DNA of 64,000 nt from Takakia lepidozioides (GCA_030704615.1 CM060733.1:60514001-60578000), one strand, 5' to 3'. Numbered from the stretch's first letter, positions 1 through 13,934 are shown. Numbers and translations: made by a program. Notes: generated by a model not told the origin, from the sequence alone.

Positions 1-248
1 GTGGATGTGTTATTGACCTGATGCCAGGGACAGGTCAGTTCTTGTGAGAGTTTCTAGTTCTACTGTCATTGGTTTACTTTCATTGAAATGGTGGGTTGTT
101 TAATGTTTGGAGTTGATTTATCTGTTTTGTAGGTGCGTCGATGCAGGCGGCACGGATCTCAGGTCGGAGTTTGTTGGCTATGGAGTCCGAGATGGAGTTG
201 ATCTCGGGAATATTAGAGGGTCTGCAGTATAACAGTTTGGCTTCATAG
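1..248 (+). CDS. C-terminal end of an unrecognised gene (two exons, partial)
   Basis: Two exon candidates join in phase at the left edge of the window. The first runs from before base 1 to 33 and ends at a donor reading ACAG|GTCAGT. The second runs from 133, after TTTTGTAG, to a TAG at 246-248. The joined frame encodes a tail of about 45 residues that includes MQAARISGRSLLAMESEM and ends in LQYNSLAS. I recognise no family. Support is limited to the matching phase (one base plus two), plausible splice sites and an open frame. The gene body lies to the left of the window. It could also be a chance open stretch. Confidence 0.3.
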
Positions 249-1418
249 AGTCTTGAAAGTCAAGTTTCTGGATTGCAGTTTCTTGGTTACATCGACGAAA
301 TGGTTGGCGGTGAAGATGAGAGAGTGCATGATGATGATTCTCCTTCTTCCAAAGCTGCCGTGTCTCTGTGAGTAAGTATGTTCTTGGTTTGCTTGAGCTT
401 GTTTTTTCTCAAGCCTGGGCTTGTTGTTTTGTTGAGTTGATATCCTTCTCAGTTTGTTCGATCTGTTTCTTAGGTCAAAGTAGATATTAGGGATATCCTG
501 AGTGACTTGAGCATTCCCGTCCACCAAATCATCATTCACTACAAACAAATTGGTTACAAAATTTGCTCGCATAGCATGAAGACGCCTAATGTGAGAAATG
601 GTTTGAGAAACGTGCCTAAGCAGTCTGTTTGGTTTAAATAATTATTAGGCGCAAAAATGCCTAAATGGTTGTCCAGGGATGGTAGTTTCGTATTTCTTAC
701 CAAGTGAGCGCATTTTGGTTTCGTAATGGAATATTCACAAGAATCTTTTGGAATATACGGAATATTTCTTTGTGCTCACACCCGCGCTCACATGCTACCC
801 AACCTCTTTACAAACCCACCTCAGGTAACTGTACTGTGGATGAAATGTTCTCAAAGCAAGGGAATTGATTGAGCATGGAATTGGTCACTGTTGGGGCACA
901 GGGAAGGACTGAAGCCACTCTGCTGTGCAGGTAATACCACCCTGTCTAAAGTACTGCATGGCAGGGATACCTACATGTGTGATGTGTACAACAGAATCCT
1001 TGTGGATACCTAGGCAGGCAGGTAGGTAGGTGCTTGGTGAGAAGCTGCCTCACAGCTAAGTAGGGAAGCACACGTTGAGGTTTTACTGTTTGTGCCTGCA
1101 GTGCTCGCAGTGTGCGTAGAGAGTAGAGACGGACGGGAGAATCAGGATTGTGGGTTCGAGCGCCGGGCCGATTCTGGAGTTGGGTTCGGTTTGTGGTTGC
1201 GATTGGCGGAGAGAATTTTGGTGAGTCAGGCGAAATGTGGAAAAACTTTTGAGTGTTGTGGAGCCCAAAAGTCTTCTCGGAACGCGGTGAGAGCTCTTGG
1301 TTTCTCTCTCCTCGTTCTTCGTTACTATCCATGCATCGTCCTGGGCTGTTCTCTGCGATTGTGCGTCGAATGGGTTACTCAAGGTGAATTACGCAAATCA
1401 AACATCATGTAAGGATCC

Positions 1419-1453
<35 letters not shown>

Positions 1454-2230
1454 GGCTGGTGATTTTGGTTCTCCGGACACTTTTTCATTGTTTGTACACA
1501 ATGGAGGTGGGTCTTCAATGCGCAATTTCTTGCTGGATCATCACTTGTTTGAGAGTTTTGGCTGTGTATCTCTTCTGTGTGCACAGTTCCTGGTTCCCCA
1601 TTACTGCGTAATTCTGTTTTTCTAGTCGGTTTTATGAGGTGAATTTGCATGCGCATGTCTTCCCCATCAACAATCGGTTTCTTCGTCCGGTCGAATTGCT
1701 TGACTATTCTCAATGGGACTCCTAAATTGGAGGGTGTTATCATGGTAAATTGTTGAATTTGTTTCATTGTTTAGTGCGGACGTTTGACGCCCTTGTTTCG
1801 CGACTTGGAGAATCGTGTTGAAAGTCTTCAGTGTAGAGACTCGCACAGGGTACCTAAGGCAAGTGTGTCTCTCACGATGTTGACAGTTTTGGACTTCTTT
1901 TGGGCAATTTTTCCTCCTGTGAGCTTCCGGGTAGCAGAAAATCGAAGAGTGAAACCCCTTGGCATTTGGTGTCCAAGTCTTCAATCCTCGCGGTTTCTGT
2001 TTCTTTTGGTTTGTGTCCCGATGTTGCACTTCTTGTCTGCGCTCTTTTCTCCAAATGGGCTTGCGGATGAATAGTTGGGGGTTCAGTGACAGTCTTTTGG
2101 TAATTTCAGAGAGGACATCTCGTTCAGGAGAGCACCCAGTTCATGAGAAAACGGTCTATAAGGTCACCATCATGGGATGGATGGGTTTCTTCTCTGGAGA
2201 GACGGATTGACATCAACAAGGGGAGAGAGA
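249..2230. other. Region without a recognisable gene
   Basis: No open frame here resembles a known protein. It contains a (TC)n-type microsatellite near 1424-1453 and stretches that look like untranslated leader or intron, with T-rich tracts and GT/AG-like sites. It lies upstream of the RING-CH gene, with LINE debris between, so part of it may be promoter or 5' leader of that gene. That is inference from position only. Confidence 0.3.
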
Positions 2231-3705
2231 ATGTACTCATAAGACGTTCTTCGCCGTAGCCTTGTGGCCATTGACCCCGTGCCCAGTTTGAGCGGAACAC
2301 AAAGGGACAGAACCTACCTTGTCAGGGGCTGATGCCGGTAGTAAGACTTACCTTAGAAGAAACAATTGATCCGGGTTTTCCAGATATCCTCTAGAAATCC
2401 CTTTACACAAGCATCAACCTTCTGTGTGTGGTTTGCCAATAACTAGGCCCCAAAAGGGCCTGGGCTTTTGGCTCAGCCTCAGAGACTTTCAAAGTTGGTA
2501 AACAGAGGTACAGGCACAATTCCCTTGATAGATTTGAAGAGTGCGTCTCTCTGGTGAGAGAACCCCGGACAATGAATCAGAAAATGAATATTGTCTTCAG
2601 GTTGCCCACACAATGGGCAATTGCACTCTCCCTTTCCTCTCTGCTTCTGTTTGCTGTTCAAAGGTAGGCCTCCCGCCCTGAGTTTAAATTTCAGTCTAGT
2701 GCCGAGAGTGGGTAGAGCCTTGAAGTCATCCATGATGTCCTCCCCCTTTTTCTGCCTGACTTCATTGTTGTCAGACAATTTCCTGGCAACAGACATGGAC
2801 ACTACAGCCTCTAAGACAGATTTATCCAGCAGGGTCAAGACTTGCTGGCTAAGATTCAGATCCTTGAGAATCTCTTCTACTCTCTTCCGCCAGGACTTAG
2901 CCTGTTTGACAGGGCGATCCTGCTTCCAAGATATAGAGTCGATTAACTTAGGGTATCTGATGTTGGACATATGTTGCAGCTGACCCTACCGTCTGACCTT
3001 GAATTCATTTTGTCGGGAGCTTAAGGAATGGATGACAAACTCACCCCGAACAGTCACATTGGCTGTTTTGGAACATGCTGACATGCACTCCTTAAGCACT
3101 CCCACTTGAATGGATTCTAGAGACTTAGCCTGGTTGGAGTTATCAACCCATATTGCAGATGCGTACGCCAAGGCAGGTCTAATAACGTGACAAAGCATGG
3201 TTTTTTTGACCTCAGAGTTGATCCCTCTGCAGTGGAAAATGTAGTGAGACCCAGCGCTTTGCCATTGCCAGTTTGAACAACTTTCTGAGCATGTGCATCC
3301 CAATTACAGTTGGAGGAAAACTCAATGCCGAGGTATGTGTAGGAAGGGAGGACCGGAATCTCTTGGCTTCCCCACTGCCACTTGAGATCACCTCCTCCCT
3401 CCCCTCGGTCGTTGAATGCCACCACTGCACATTTACTGACGGTAGCTTCTAACCACCAAAGGTCAAAGTATCTCTTCGCACAATCAATCAACTCCTGGAG
3501 ATTGGAAGGAGTCTCCCCTATGCCTCCAAAGTCATCTGCAAACATAAGGGCTGGTATGGTGGCATCACCCACCCTTAACTCCCTCACTTTCCACATCCTC
3601 GAGGAGTTGATTGATGAAAACATTGAAGAGATACATCCTTGAGCTACACCTTGGTCTATGTCAAAGAAGGTAGACTTCTGTCCGTTAACAGCGACACAAC
3701 TTTTG
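2231..3705 (-). mobile_element. LINE copy A, 5'-truncated non-LTR retrotransposon
   Basis: On the minus strand, broken frames encode the second half of a LINE reverse transcriptase followed by a C-terminal zinc knuckle. Visible motifs are DIDQGVAQG, the RT active-site box as FADD (about 3540), SYTYLGIEF, and further downstream CPLCGQPEDNIHFLIHCP, which fits the zf-RVT pattern C-x2-C...H...HC. The frame is interrupted several times, and part of the RT is deleted after the VAQG motif. The 3' end reads CTTATGAGTACA on the minus strand, shared with the other copies of this family here. The 5' end is lost at the HTKSC motif near 3700. A GAGAGAGAAT-like sequence flanks both ends and may be the target duplication. 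The copy cannot make a working protein. Confidence 0.85.
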
Positions 3706-3737
3706 GTGTGAGAGATAGGGAGAGGAGAGAGAGAGAA

Positions 3738-3815
3738 TGTACTCATAAGACGTTGTTGGCCATAGCCTTGTGGCCATTGACCCCGCGGCTATTGACCCGG
3801 CGCCAGTTTGAGCGG
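3738..3815 (-). mobile_element. LINE fragment B (3' tail only)
   Basis: About 78 bp that repeat the 3' terminus of LINE copy A (TGTACTCATAAGACGTTG and the following GCCTTGTGGCCATTGACCCC on the plus strand). It directly abuts copy A, as if A had inserted at the 3' junction of an older copy. A GA-rich stretch (3816-3846) follows. Confidence 0.7.
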
Positions 3816-4189
3816 AACAGAGCAGAGAGAGAGAGAGAGGGAGAGGGTGAGCAAACTTACATTCCCAGTGACCAGGCTATGAGCTATCCTTGGGGGTACA
3901 GTCTGAGGATTCCAACTTGCAGCATTCAGTGAGTGTCGTTTGAAGAGCTCCTTTCACATCCTACTGGACACCCTTGTGTTGATATAGGCATCGTTAACAC
4001 AGCCCTCTACATTACATGGGCACATCACATATCACGTGCTTACGCTGCCAAATACTCTTCAACGAGAAAGAGGAGAATGTCATAACATGGGAGGAACCAG
4101 AGAGAGAGACAGAGGGGTTGCCATGCGGATCCCAACGAATTGTACTTTGTATCAGTTTCCTATCTAAACTATGAGGGTATTGCAGTTCC

Positions 4190-7100
4190 ATGAAGGGTGA
4201 GGCATCAGACGTGGAAATGGAGTCCATGAAAAAGGCAAGTGGCAGCGAGCTGGACAGGGCGCCTCTATTGCATCCACCTGCAATGTTTCATGTCGATCAA
4301 ATTGCATGTGATAGTGATGGAAGTGAACCAGAGAAAGGATCTGGGGCTTCCTGTCGTATTTGCCTGGAGTCGGATATGGTTGCACCAGGTCTGCAGTTTA
4401 TCATGCCTTTTTCTCTCTTACCCTCCCAAGCTAGTGCGAGATCGGTCTTGGTGGTCAGGTGAGAGTCATACTGAATTTGAAATTGACTAGTTCTGCATAG
4501 GAGGTTAATTACCAAGTCAAAAAGACGTGTTTTTTAGGAAAACCTTCACTGCTGACTGCAATAAAATTTTCTTTTCTTGGTTGAATCTATCTAGACTGAT
4601 TGATCCAAAGGGTGTCAAGGACAATCATGGCATAATGGCCCAGAAACAGAATCTGGGAGGACCTACATATACAGGGTGAAGAACCAGTTCATATTGGGAA
4701 GGGGTTTAATGTGTCTTTTCGTACGGCATCTGAGGCGTTGCACAGAGGAAGAACGTGAGACTCAAAACAGTTAATGGTGACCAACTGTAGCCTTATACAG
4801 CTGACTTTCATGCATGCACACAGTTGCCGAACCAGTGCTTATCCTCTGACTACTACCTACTCATTGGAGGTTTCAAAATGAGTTGTCCACAGTACATCCT
4901 TGATTCAAAATGCTGCTCTGCTTGATTCTGTTGTCGAGGAAAGAGGGTGTTGGAGAGAGCTCTGATATAGGCACATGGAAAGTGGCAGGGGATGAGTTGA
5001 TAGCCCCATGCATGTGTAAGGGCACCCAGCAATTTGTGCACCGCTCCTGCCTTGACCAATGGCGCTCCGTCAAGGTAATTACTCATGTATTCAATTGTCT
5101 TCCTCCCTCTTGGATCCCCTCAGCTCTCAAGTACCTGACTCCCAACAGGTGGTTTTGGTACCTGCCATATGTCATACCTTGCAGGTTCATGCCCTCAAAT
5201 TTGTACGCGTACTAGTGCTTTTTTATATATGATCCCATGTGTACTGCAGGAGGGGTTTGCGTTTTCACACTGCACTACATGCAAAGCTCAGTTTCATTTG
5301 CGGCTAGAGCTACCTGAAGATTACTCTTGGCGCAAAATCAAGTTCAAACTGTTTGTGGCACGCGATGTTGTCCTTGTGTTTCTGGCAGTGCAAACCGTAT
5401 GTGCCTAACCATCTCCTGCTGTTCTCGTGTCCTTCCTCTTTCCTTGCCACAGCAAAATCGCAAAGATCAGCTCACAAAGGGAGCAAGGGGGTAGATGTGA
5501 AGGAAGGGAAATGAAATGAAATGGTACTTTATAACGAGAGGAGCACATGCCTCGTTACATATAATTGAGGAGGCAACTTATCATAGTGTGTTGGATCTGG
5601 CTGCAGATGATAACAGCGCTAGGGGGAATCACATACCTGCTGGACTACAATGGCCAGCTCAGAGAATCGTTCAATGGCAGCTGGGATCGTATTTTTTCAA
5701 AGCATCCTATCCCCTTCTACTATTGTATTGGTACTTACTCATGCTTCTGTACTCAGTCTCAATCACTTCTACATTGGTTAATGAATCTAAGAGGTGTGCA
5801 GTGGCAGTCATCTACTATCGTCAAACCTTAAAGTGGTTGTTATGCTAGTCCTGATCAACTTGGGAGACTGCTTATGTGACTGCTGATTTTGAAACATGTC
5901 ATCGTCTAAGCTCCCTATCCCGTTTCATTACTCTGTGTTGGTTAGAGAAACTTAGTAGCTCCACGGTATTTTAACAGAAGACCCCCGAATCCTATACTTC
6001 TTTGTGACCCAAGATGTACAGATAATGTAGTTCCTTAACGTCAGGGGAGTGAGCCCATTCAGAAAAACCTGAGAAATTGGATAAACAGCTCTGGATAAAA
6101 TTTGTCATGTCTACTGACACATTTTTTGGTGGAACTATCAGTTGCCACCCACTGGATGCTGCACTCTTGCCTCCCATAATGAGCAGGGTTTTAGCTGTTG
6201 GGCTCCTGTCTATCCTGAAGGTTTTGATATCATGTTCACACTGCAAAAACTAGATCACAAAACTTCCCGTGTCAACATGGCTGTCTGTATATATGCGGTA
6301 TAAGCATAACAGCAACAACCTTGTGAACACCTTGCAATCACCATATCTGTGACCAGAACCCAAAACTTCTGAAGCCAGTCAGTGGTAGCACTGAGGCTTT
6401 TTTGGCATGGTGAAGATCCCAAAAACTTTGGGGGTGGTTTTGGTTCAGATCTTGGAGGGGGCCAGGGATGGGGGAAGTGGATGCTTTATAATGTAGAACC
6501 CATGCCCATCCCCAGCAGCTCCATCAGAGAGGCCAGATTTGCAGTCTTTGGCAACTGGGACCACGTCTCAGTTTATGTTGCCTGGATAGCCTCAAACAGC
6601 TGTTTGGTGGGTTGGGGGTGGTGCAGGCCTACTGTCAAATGTGGGCTTTATCTCTGTCTGTCTTCTCCGGCATAGACTGGCACTTTCAAGAAGTAAACGT
6701 GCCAAAGTCCCCAGTGAACCTAATTGTAGTAGAGTTCTGGACATTCATAAGCAAAACGCACTACCTCAAATGGGAAACCCAGTTGAAAAGAAATCTGTAT
6801 GTAGGGTATCTATTGAGTATTGTTGCAAGGAGGTAAGTGCAAGTGAGCGCCATGGCAAAGTTTGACCCATAAGTTCCCAGCTTGCATTCTAAGCTGAGTG
6901 TACATAGAGTCCTCTAATATTCTCCATTTCTGCCATGTGTGATCAACTAATGAGTTTTGATAACTTTGTAAGAGGCAAGGTGACGGGGCAAAGCAAAGCT
7001 TGCAGCTGTTGGATGCTTGAGATACTCATGCGCACATGCAGGTTCCAAGAGATAGCCAGTGGTTAGGGCACTGCAGGGCTGTGGGTTAAAAATGCATAGT

Positions 7101-7932
7101 CGTTACCCAAAAAAAGTCCCTGGTAGCACTTAATTGAGATACTTCATGTGCACTCACCTTCGCCAAGTGTCTATCTTCTTCTTTTGGTCACTCCCCAGCA
7201 GAGTATACTGGGGTTGTCGATAACGACTGTATACCCCATATGGACACACTAGACAGGATAAGGGGCTGACACTATTTATGTCCATTGGCAGGTGTATTCC
7301 TCTTCTTTCTGATTATGGGAGTGGGAGGAATGGTCATTCACTGCTTATCAATGGGGAATGGTGGCGGTTGCCTGGATGGTTGCCGCGAACCATGCTATGC
7401 ATGGGGCTGCTTTCCTGCCTCGGTGGAGGCATGTGGGGTATTCCTTGTGATCTTTGTTATCCTCTTTGCCATTTTGGGGGTGGCCTATGGTCTTCTAGCA
7501 GCAACTATGGCTGTCCAGAGAATCTGGCAGCGTCACTACCACATCCTGACCAAGCATGTCCTCACTAAGGTTCAACATTTCTCCAAATATTCTGTATCTG
7601 TATTTTAAATAGATGACTCGCAGTCTGAAGTTGGGTCCATTTTCATTTTCTATCTATACGAAGTACTCTACCAATAGTGCGAAGTGTCTTCTGTATGATT
7701 GAGATAAAAGTTACATGGACATGCCCGTGGTCCAGTTTCATGTGTGTGAAGTGTGCATTAGAGAGATTTCTTGGTAGACTAGCCCTGTCTGTACGGATCT
7801 GATGATTACCTAATCTCCTCTTCTTGTGGAATGTTGCAGGAGTATATAGTGGAAGATATGCATGGCAACTACGAACCTCCCACTTTAGCAGGGGAGCATG
7901 CTGATCGACTGCGCTCCTTGAACCTTCTGTAA
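4190..7932 (+). CDS. RING-CH (MARCH-type) membrane E3 ubiquitin ligase, six exons
   Basis: Exons 4190-4388, 4989-5074, 5250-5396, 5607-5730, 7292-7569 and 7840-7932 join in phase to 308 codons plus stop. Residues 55-106 form a C4HC3 RING-CH finger: CRIC, then CMC, HRSC and CTTC, with Cys55, 58, 74, 76, His84, Cys87, 103 and 106. This finger recruits E2 enzymes for ubiquitin transfer. Hydrophobic stretches follow at about 133-155, 187-204 and 236-261, so the protein is membrane-anchored with the RING in the cytosol. The C-terminus EYIVEDMHG...PP is typical of the plant family. The finger is split across three exons. Intron 4 is long (1.56 kb) with no recognised content. The start is the first ATG in frame with the finger. 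The family is clear, but the specific membrane and substrates cannot be read from sequence. Confidence 0.9.
5731..7291 (+). other. Long intron 4 of the RING-CH gene
   Basis: This 1,561 bp intron runs from a donor reading TATTG|GTACTT to an acceptor reading TTGGCAG|GTGTATT. I see no transposon ends, no LINE similarity and no convincing exon in it. Confidence 0.75.
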
Positions 7933-9227
7933 CACATGATCGTGTTCCTCTCATACTTGGGGTGTGAGGAGGATGTGATAATAATGTGTTTGGATTGTCT
8001 TTGTAAGGAATTGACATCCTCAGAAAGTCAGGAGTATGGTTAAAACAGATGTGTTTGCTTCTGTTGCTATGGATAGTTGTCAGCTTAGAAGCAACTGTAC
8101 ATATGTGGGTGATATTGTTTTTCTGCCTAGCATGAACTAACGGCAGGGACAAACATCTCCCCAGGGTAAAGCTCTTCATTGAAATTTCCACTGAATGTCG
8201 CTCAGTCAAGAAGTTATGGACATGTCATTAAAACTTTCGGCACAACACCAATAGGCCCCGAATAGAGTCACTGTCGCGACCTCTCATCTCTATGAGTTTT
8301 CCATTATTCATTCGTTACCATCATCCGGTCCGGACAAATGACTTTCCCGGCGGCGCCGGTAATGCGGCAGTGTCGGTAAGCGTGTGGGACGTATGAAAGT
8401 GGTGGGAAACCTCATCCATAGTCTAGTAGACTGTCAGAAGGTAAACTTCCAGATACTACTCTTGTTGGAGTTATCCTGACTGTGATATTGTTCCATTGGC
8501 TTTAAGACAGACTGATTGCAACTTCACAATGTAGACTTTCTGGTACATATGAAAATTCTCTCAATCTCTGGACAATAATACAATCAGGATCCCCCTCCTT
8601 CCCGCAAACTTTGGATGTTCGCTACTGACGACTTTGGCACTCTCGGATCAGAAGCCACACCACTTAATGCACCTTACCATCCCAGGAACACTACCTTATC
8701 TCATGGCCTTTCTAAATTAGAAAGGTCATAGCATACAGAATATAAGCTAACAACCAACCTTACAACCAACAACAACATCACACTCCTCGTGCAACACACT
8801 ACTAGTCAGACATTCACAAGACCGACTGTCACAGGAGTGCAAATGGAAGGGATAATATCCTCACTCTATTTCTGACCAGTTCTAGTAACACCAGATCCAT
8901 TGGGTACTGTATCGCTTGGTCCTTAGAAAGACATTAGGGTACATGCAAGGGCGAAGAACTCGATTAGCGACGTCTCATAAAGAAGGTGCCAAAAGATCAA
9001 GGCAAACCAGCTGGAAGTAAAACGGATGTGAAAAGCTTTGTTTCCCACCAAATCCAAGTTCTCCTACCTGTTTTCTATGAATTGAGATAATACATGGGTG
9101 ACTATCACCAGGATACCCTCATCAACATTCCTGGCTACAAACTACAATCACAGTCTTCTGTAAGCCAATGATCAACAAGAGCTTCCCATGCCAAAACGTT
9201 TTGTCCTGACAACAGAGCTACATCAGA
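7933..9227. other. Convergent intergenic region, 3' UTRs
   Basis: This lies between the stop codons of two convergent genes (RING-CH on plus, eIF4A-III on minus). It should hold both 3' untranslated regions and polyadenylation sites. I see no coding frame, repeat or RNA gene in it. Confidence 0.5.
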
Positions 9228-12200
9228 CTAAATCAAATCAGCCACATTCATGGGCATTTCGTCGATTTGCGTGCTGTAGTACTGCTCAATGTCACGCAAT
9301 ATCCGAATGTCATCACTCCGAACAAAGTTGATTGCCACACCCTGCATTACCAGATATGCAATGTTCATGATTAGCTTTCAACCCTATAAGCATATACTAC
9401 CAGCAGTTGAGCCAGCAAACACTGAAGAGCTTGATTGATCTGACAAAGCACGCTGACTATACAAAGGTATAACTAGTTCCACATGCGACAGAGGAAGGAT
9501 ATTTTTGCATGCACAGCAGTCAACTTCACATCCTCAAGCCAAAAATGTTAGAGCAGAAAAGTAGGGAAGAACAGAGACAGTGTTGAGGGGAGCACAAAGG
9601 GGAATGAGGATGAGACACAGGATAAACTGTACACACCTTGCGGCCAAAACGGCCAGAGCGCCCAATGCGATGAATGTAGAGCTCACGGTTGTTGGGAAGA
9701 TCATAATTGATCACCAAGGACACCTGCCAACCATAGACATTATCCACACATTTAGAGGCCTTCATTCATGGTCTACAAAAGTGGCTTCAAGATTCTGATC
9801 AGTAAATGGATATGACATGCATCTGCGAGTTGGGCACTCCACACATCCAGAAAGTAGGGAATCTAATCCTAAACGCCTTAAATATTGACTTAGAAAAGCT
9901 CCCAGGAATAGATAGTACATGAAATGCATGCCCAGCACATTAAACACAGGTGACAGGAACCCACTTGTTGCACATCAAGACCGCGAGCCCAGACGTCAGT
10001 TGTAATGAGAACACGTGTGTTGCCAAGTCGAAACTCTGCCATGATAGCATCTCGCTCCTTTTGGGGCATGTCTCCGTGCATTGCTGACACAGTGAAATTA
10101 TTGCTTCGCATTTTCTCAGTTAGCCAATCCACCTGTGACAGTTAAGGTTCTCATTAGTAATACTTTTCAAAGATAACAAGCTTCTGTGTCCTTCACGAAC
10201 CTCCGACAGAGTGGGCAACCAGTGAGTGTCAGTGAAGTACTCCAACCCCCTCATTAATTGAGCATTTAGTCAGGTGTGTCCTCTACGCATACACACACTG
10301 CCACACCAAAGTTATTGGACCCCCCACAGCATGGCTCAACTCAACCTGGTTAATAGTCATTGTTCGACACATCATGAGCACTACCTGTGAGCTACAAAAC
10401 TAGAGTTCAGCATATCTAATGGAAGATCATAAATATATCACAAAGTTATGCTGGTCTTGAAGCATGTTCACAACGTGTTATAGATTACAGGGTATCTGTA
10501 ACTGCCAAGCCTTACCTTCCGTTTTGTGTTGCAAAAGATAACAGCCTGGGTGATAGTAAGGGTGTCATAGAGGTCACACAGCGTGTCGAACTTCCATTCC
10601 TCACGTTCAACAGCCACAAAAAATTGTTTGATGCCCTGTGGACAACCATACCAACAAGAAGGTTATAAGTGGTTTCCTTATCCCTAATTAAGCCAGATTC
10701 TTGATTTCCGACATGAAAGGGCATTCATATAATATCACTCAGTGGTGTTGTTACCCAATTCCTGCTCAATACAGTTGACAGTCTGTATGCTCAGATTACT
10801 AGGGAAACCCCCCCTGCTGGTGGGACCATCGATTAACATGTAGTGTGTTTCTACACATCTCACTTAACTGTCTATCTTGAAGCTCAAAGGGGGTCAATGT
10901 CTGTATTCAGACCATGCATGGATATCTGCAATATGTTCGACCATTCACCCACTGATATACTTTTGAGTATAATTAACCTTCAAGAGACCTTTGAGAATGC
11001 AACAACAGCTACTACTGGACCAAGAGCTCTTACCTCCAGGGTCAACTCATCACGCTTCACAAGAATCCGAACAGGGTCGGTCATGAACTTGTTTGTCATC
11101 TCCAGTATTTCATGTGGCAACGTTGCAGAAACCAACACCACCTGGATCCAGATACTCAGAGCTATCAGATTCAGTCCAAAAGACAAGAAGATCCAAAAAA
11201 GGGAATGTAAGGAAAACTGAGCCAAAACACCAAACCACCCTGAGATACTGAGACATCAAGCTTACAACTCAGTTGAATAAGGGAGCTCGGGTAACTAGCA
11301 AAAAGGATTACTCAGTCAGGAAAAGCCCTTAACCATTCATGGTTTGAGCTGCAAGTGTCGGTATGGCCATTGCAACGTACAATGTCTAATCATAGCTAGG
11401 GAGAAACCTCATCACACCAGAAACTTACCTGGAGCTCAGGAGGGAGGTAGCGGTACACATCATAAATCTGATCCTTAAACCCTCTGCTTAGCATTTCGTC
11501 TGACTCATCCTGGAAAACCAATCACAATAACCAACCCCTTGGTGAGAACTTTCTGTGCCAAGAGAGTGGTCCATTCATACAGATGCATGCTAAACTCTTT
11601 GGCTTCCATTCAGTAAGCTTGCTAGTTTCCAAGATATGAGAACACACACACATAGACCAAGCATAAAGAATCCACCGAGCCATAGATTGGATTTAGGAAA
11701 ACCAGGAATATAAAACACAGCTAATATCTCATATTCTTGAAATTGACTACCAAATATATAAACCTTTCATTAGCTACCTGCAATTTTTCATCTACTGCTT
11801 CACAAACATGGAGATGACTTAGACATGTGTATTGCAGACACCATCCTGGTTTGGTACTATGAGCCTCCAGTGACATTATTCACAATGTGACCTAACATTA
11901 GAGCTGCAAATAGTAGTATTTCAGCAGTACCCAACACCCAGCTGAGCTGAGTTTCAAACTTATGTTGCTTGGACTATTTCAGGCGACCAACCACCCACCT
12001 CCAAGTTGAACATGAAAGCCTAGTAGCAGAAAAACCTGAACAGCCACAAAAAACCCTAATTGGTCACAAACTTAAAAGGCAGATCAACACTCACCAGAAT
12101 GAGGAGCTTGATAGATCTCGTGCGCAGAGTCCTTCTTTTAATCATATCATAGACACGGCCAGGTGTTCCTGAGACCACATGCACACCATGCTCCAGCTTA

Positions 12201-13452
12201 CGAATGTCTTCTCCAATGCTTTTGCCCCCAATGCACGCATGTGCTTGCACATTCATGAAGTCTCCAATTGCTAAAATCACCTTCTCTGTTTGTGCTGCCA
12301 GCTCTCGTGTAGGTGACAGTATGAGCGCTTGCACCCTGCACTTATCCCATTACCACCATATCTCAAGGTTACAATCCCCAACAAGACATTGAAAGTATAC
12401 TGCATAAACCTTTCTAGCATTATCGACTGTAAGTCTATCCACATCCAATTATTCGAGGGAGTACATGTCAGGTTAGACATTGACTGAGCGATGTATTCCT
12501 GACAATAGTACCGCCATTGCCCCGGCCAAAATTCATGAAACAGAACAACAGAAAGACTAAAAACCACATCAACTTCATCCATAGGATAACCATACAGCAA
12601 GTTTAGCCTTACTCGGAGTAGCACATGACCCGAATACAGGTTTACAGGCGCCATGTCAAATAGTTGACAACTGAGCTGAGCTTCAGCCACGACGTCTTGT
12701 TTTTACAAGCCTCCCACCCTATAGCTCACCTCTCTTCCACAGTACATCTTATGTCATTTACCCTAATGTTTTCATAACTTCTAAAATCAAAACCTAGATC
12801 ATAATATAGACTCTTCACCTGACCTTTACTCTCGTCTTTGTGAAGGATAGGGCATGCAGCATAGGTACCCTTAGGATATAGCAAAGTCCACCATATGTAA
12901 TGTGCAGATTACTAATGGGACATAGACTTTAGGAGACTGGAAACTACCTGGGACGAATTTTACCTCAGCACCGGTGAAACATTTTGGAAATAGACCTTCC
13001 TTTGCAGTTGTCTGTCCCTATTTCCTAACACTAATTTGTGCTACAAAATGTATCCTGAATGTAAAGAATGATAAAGGCGAAACAATATGAGGTATGCACC
13101 ATACTAAAGAATATTTGATCATGTAGAAGAAGGTATAAGAGACATACTCGCGAGTGGTGGTGTCAATCATCTGGCAGACAGCCAACGCTATCATCGAAGT
13201 TTTTCCTGTCCCCGACTGCGCCTGTGCAATGGCATCCCGCCCACTCGTGATAGGCATCACTGCCCGCTGTTGAATGGCAGAAGGCTTCTCAAAACCGTAA
13301 GCATAGATGCCCCGCAAGAGATCCTCACGTATGCCCATCTGATCAAAGCTGGAGATGACCTCAACACCAGCACTGGTCTCAAACACAAGGTGCTCATCCT
13401 CATCCATGTCTTCACGGGCGTTCCGATGTCTAGGGCCTCCAGTGGCAGCCAT
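9228..13452 (-). CDS. EIF4A3: eIF4A-III DEAD-box RNA helicase (exon junction complex core), eight exons
   Basis: Minus-strand exons 13452-13148, 12335-12095, 11509-11429, 11141-11034, 10635-10516, 10132-9965, 9723-9637 and 9341-9228 join in phase to 407 residues, the usual size (human about 411). Visible motifs are Q-motif region KPSAIQQRA, Walker A AQSGTGKT (78-85), PTREL, GTPGR, motif II DESD (183-186, the form normal in plant eIF4A-III), SAT (214-216), the conserved block VDWLTEKM...[10 protein letters not shown], and HRIGRSGR (359-366). It ends MPMNVADLI, the eIF4A-III-specific tail rather than that of cap-binding eIF4A. The protein clamps spliced mRNA as the core of the exon junction complex in the nucleus. 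The second ATG-less frame upstream is 5' UTR, with an intron there. All motifs look intact, so the gene should be functional. Confidence 0.97.
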
Positions 13453-13470
13453 TGCTTCCTCCAAGATCTC

Positions 13471-13934
13471 CTGGAAAATTATCCCCACGCTCAGACTCAA
13501 ACTCTAGGCTTACCCACAAAACCCTAAACTCTCGAATGCAAAACTCCTACCACAATTTCCACTGAAACGCCCAAACCTCAGAGGGTCCTTTACGACCACG
13601 ACAATAACTTGACCTAAAGTGCAACAATCGCAGTCAATCTCCAGACCCCAACTCAAACCCAACAACTGCCTACTCGTCTCCCTCCAAAAACCGCTAACAA
13701 GTCAGACGACGTAGAACTGAACGGAAGAGAGTAAAACTCACGAAAAACTTGCATCTCCAGACACCAACCCAATCACAACAGCGAGATGCCTACGCAATGT
13801 CTCACGGAAATCATTCCAAGGTCGGAAAACCCTCCAAAATCCCACACCCATTGCTTGGGCTTTAAAGTTAGGTTAGTGTGGGGAAAAGGAAAGGAGACTA
13901 ATAAGGTGAAGGGAGCGGGGGGAGAGGTCCTTAC
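13471..13934 (-). other. Intron in the 5' UTR of the eIF4A-III gene
   Basis: Reading the minus strand, CTTTG|GTAAGG (ending at 13935) is a strong donor and TTTTCCAG|GAGATC (13470) a strong acceptor, 18 bases before the ATG. A leader intron of 464 bp is therefore likely. RNA reads would settle it. Confidence 0.6.

Noticed and set aside
1130-1180. GGGTTCGAGCGCC, another tRNA-like motif
   Set aside because: Isolated motif without a foldable cloverleaf.
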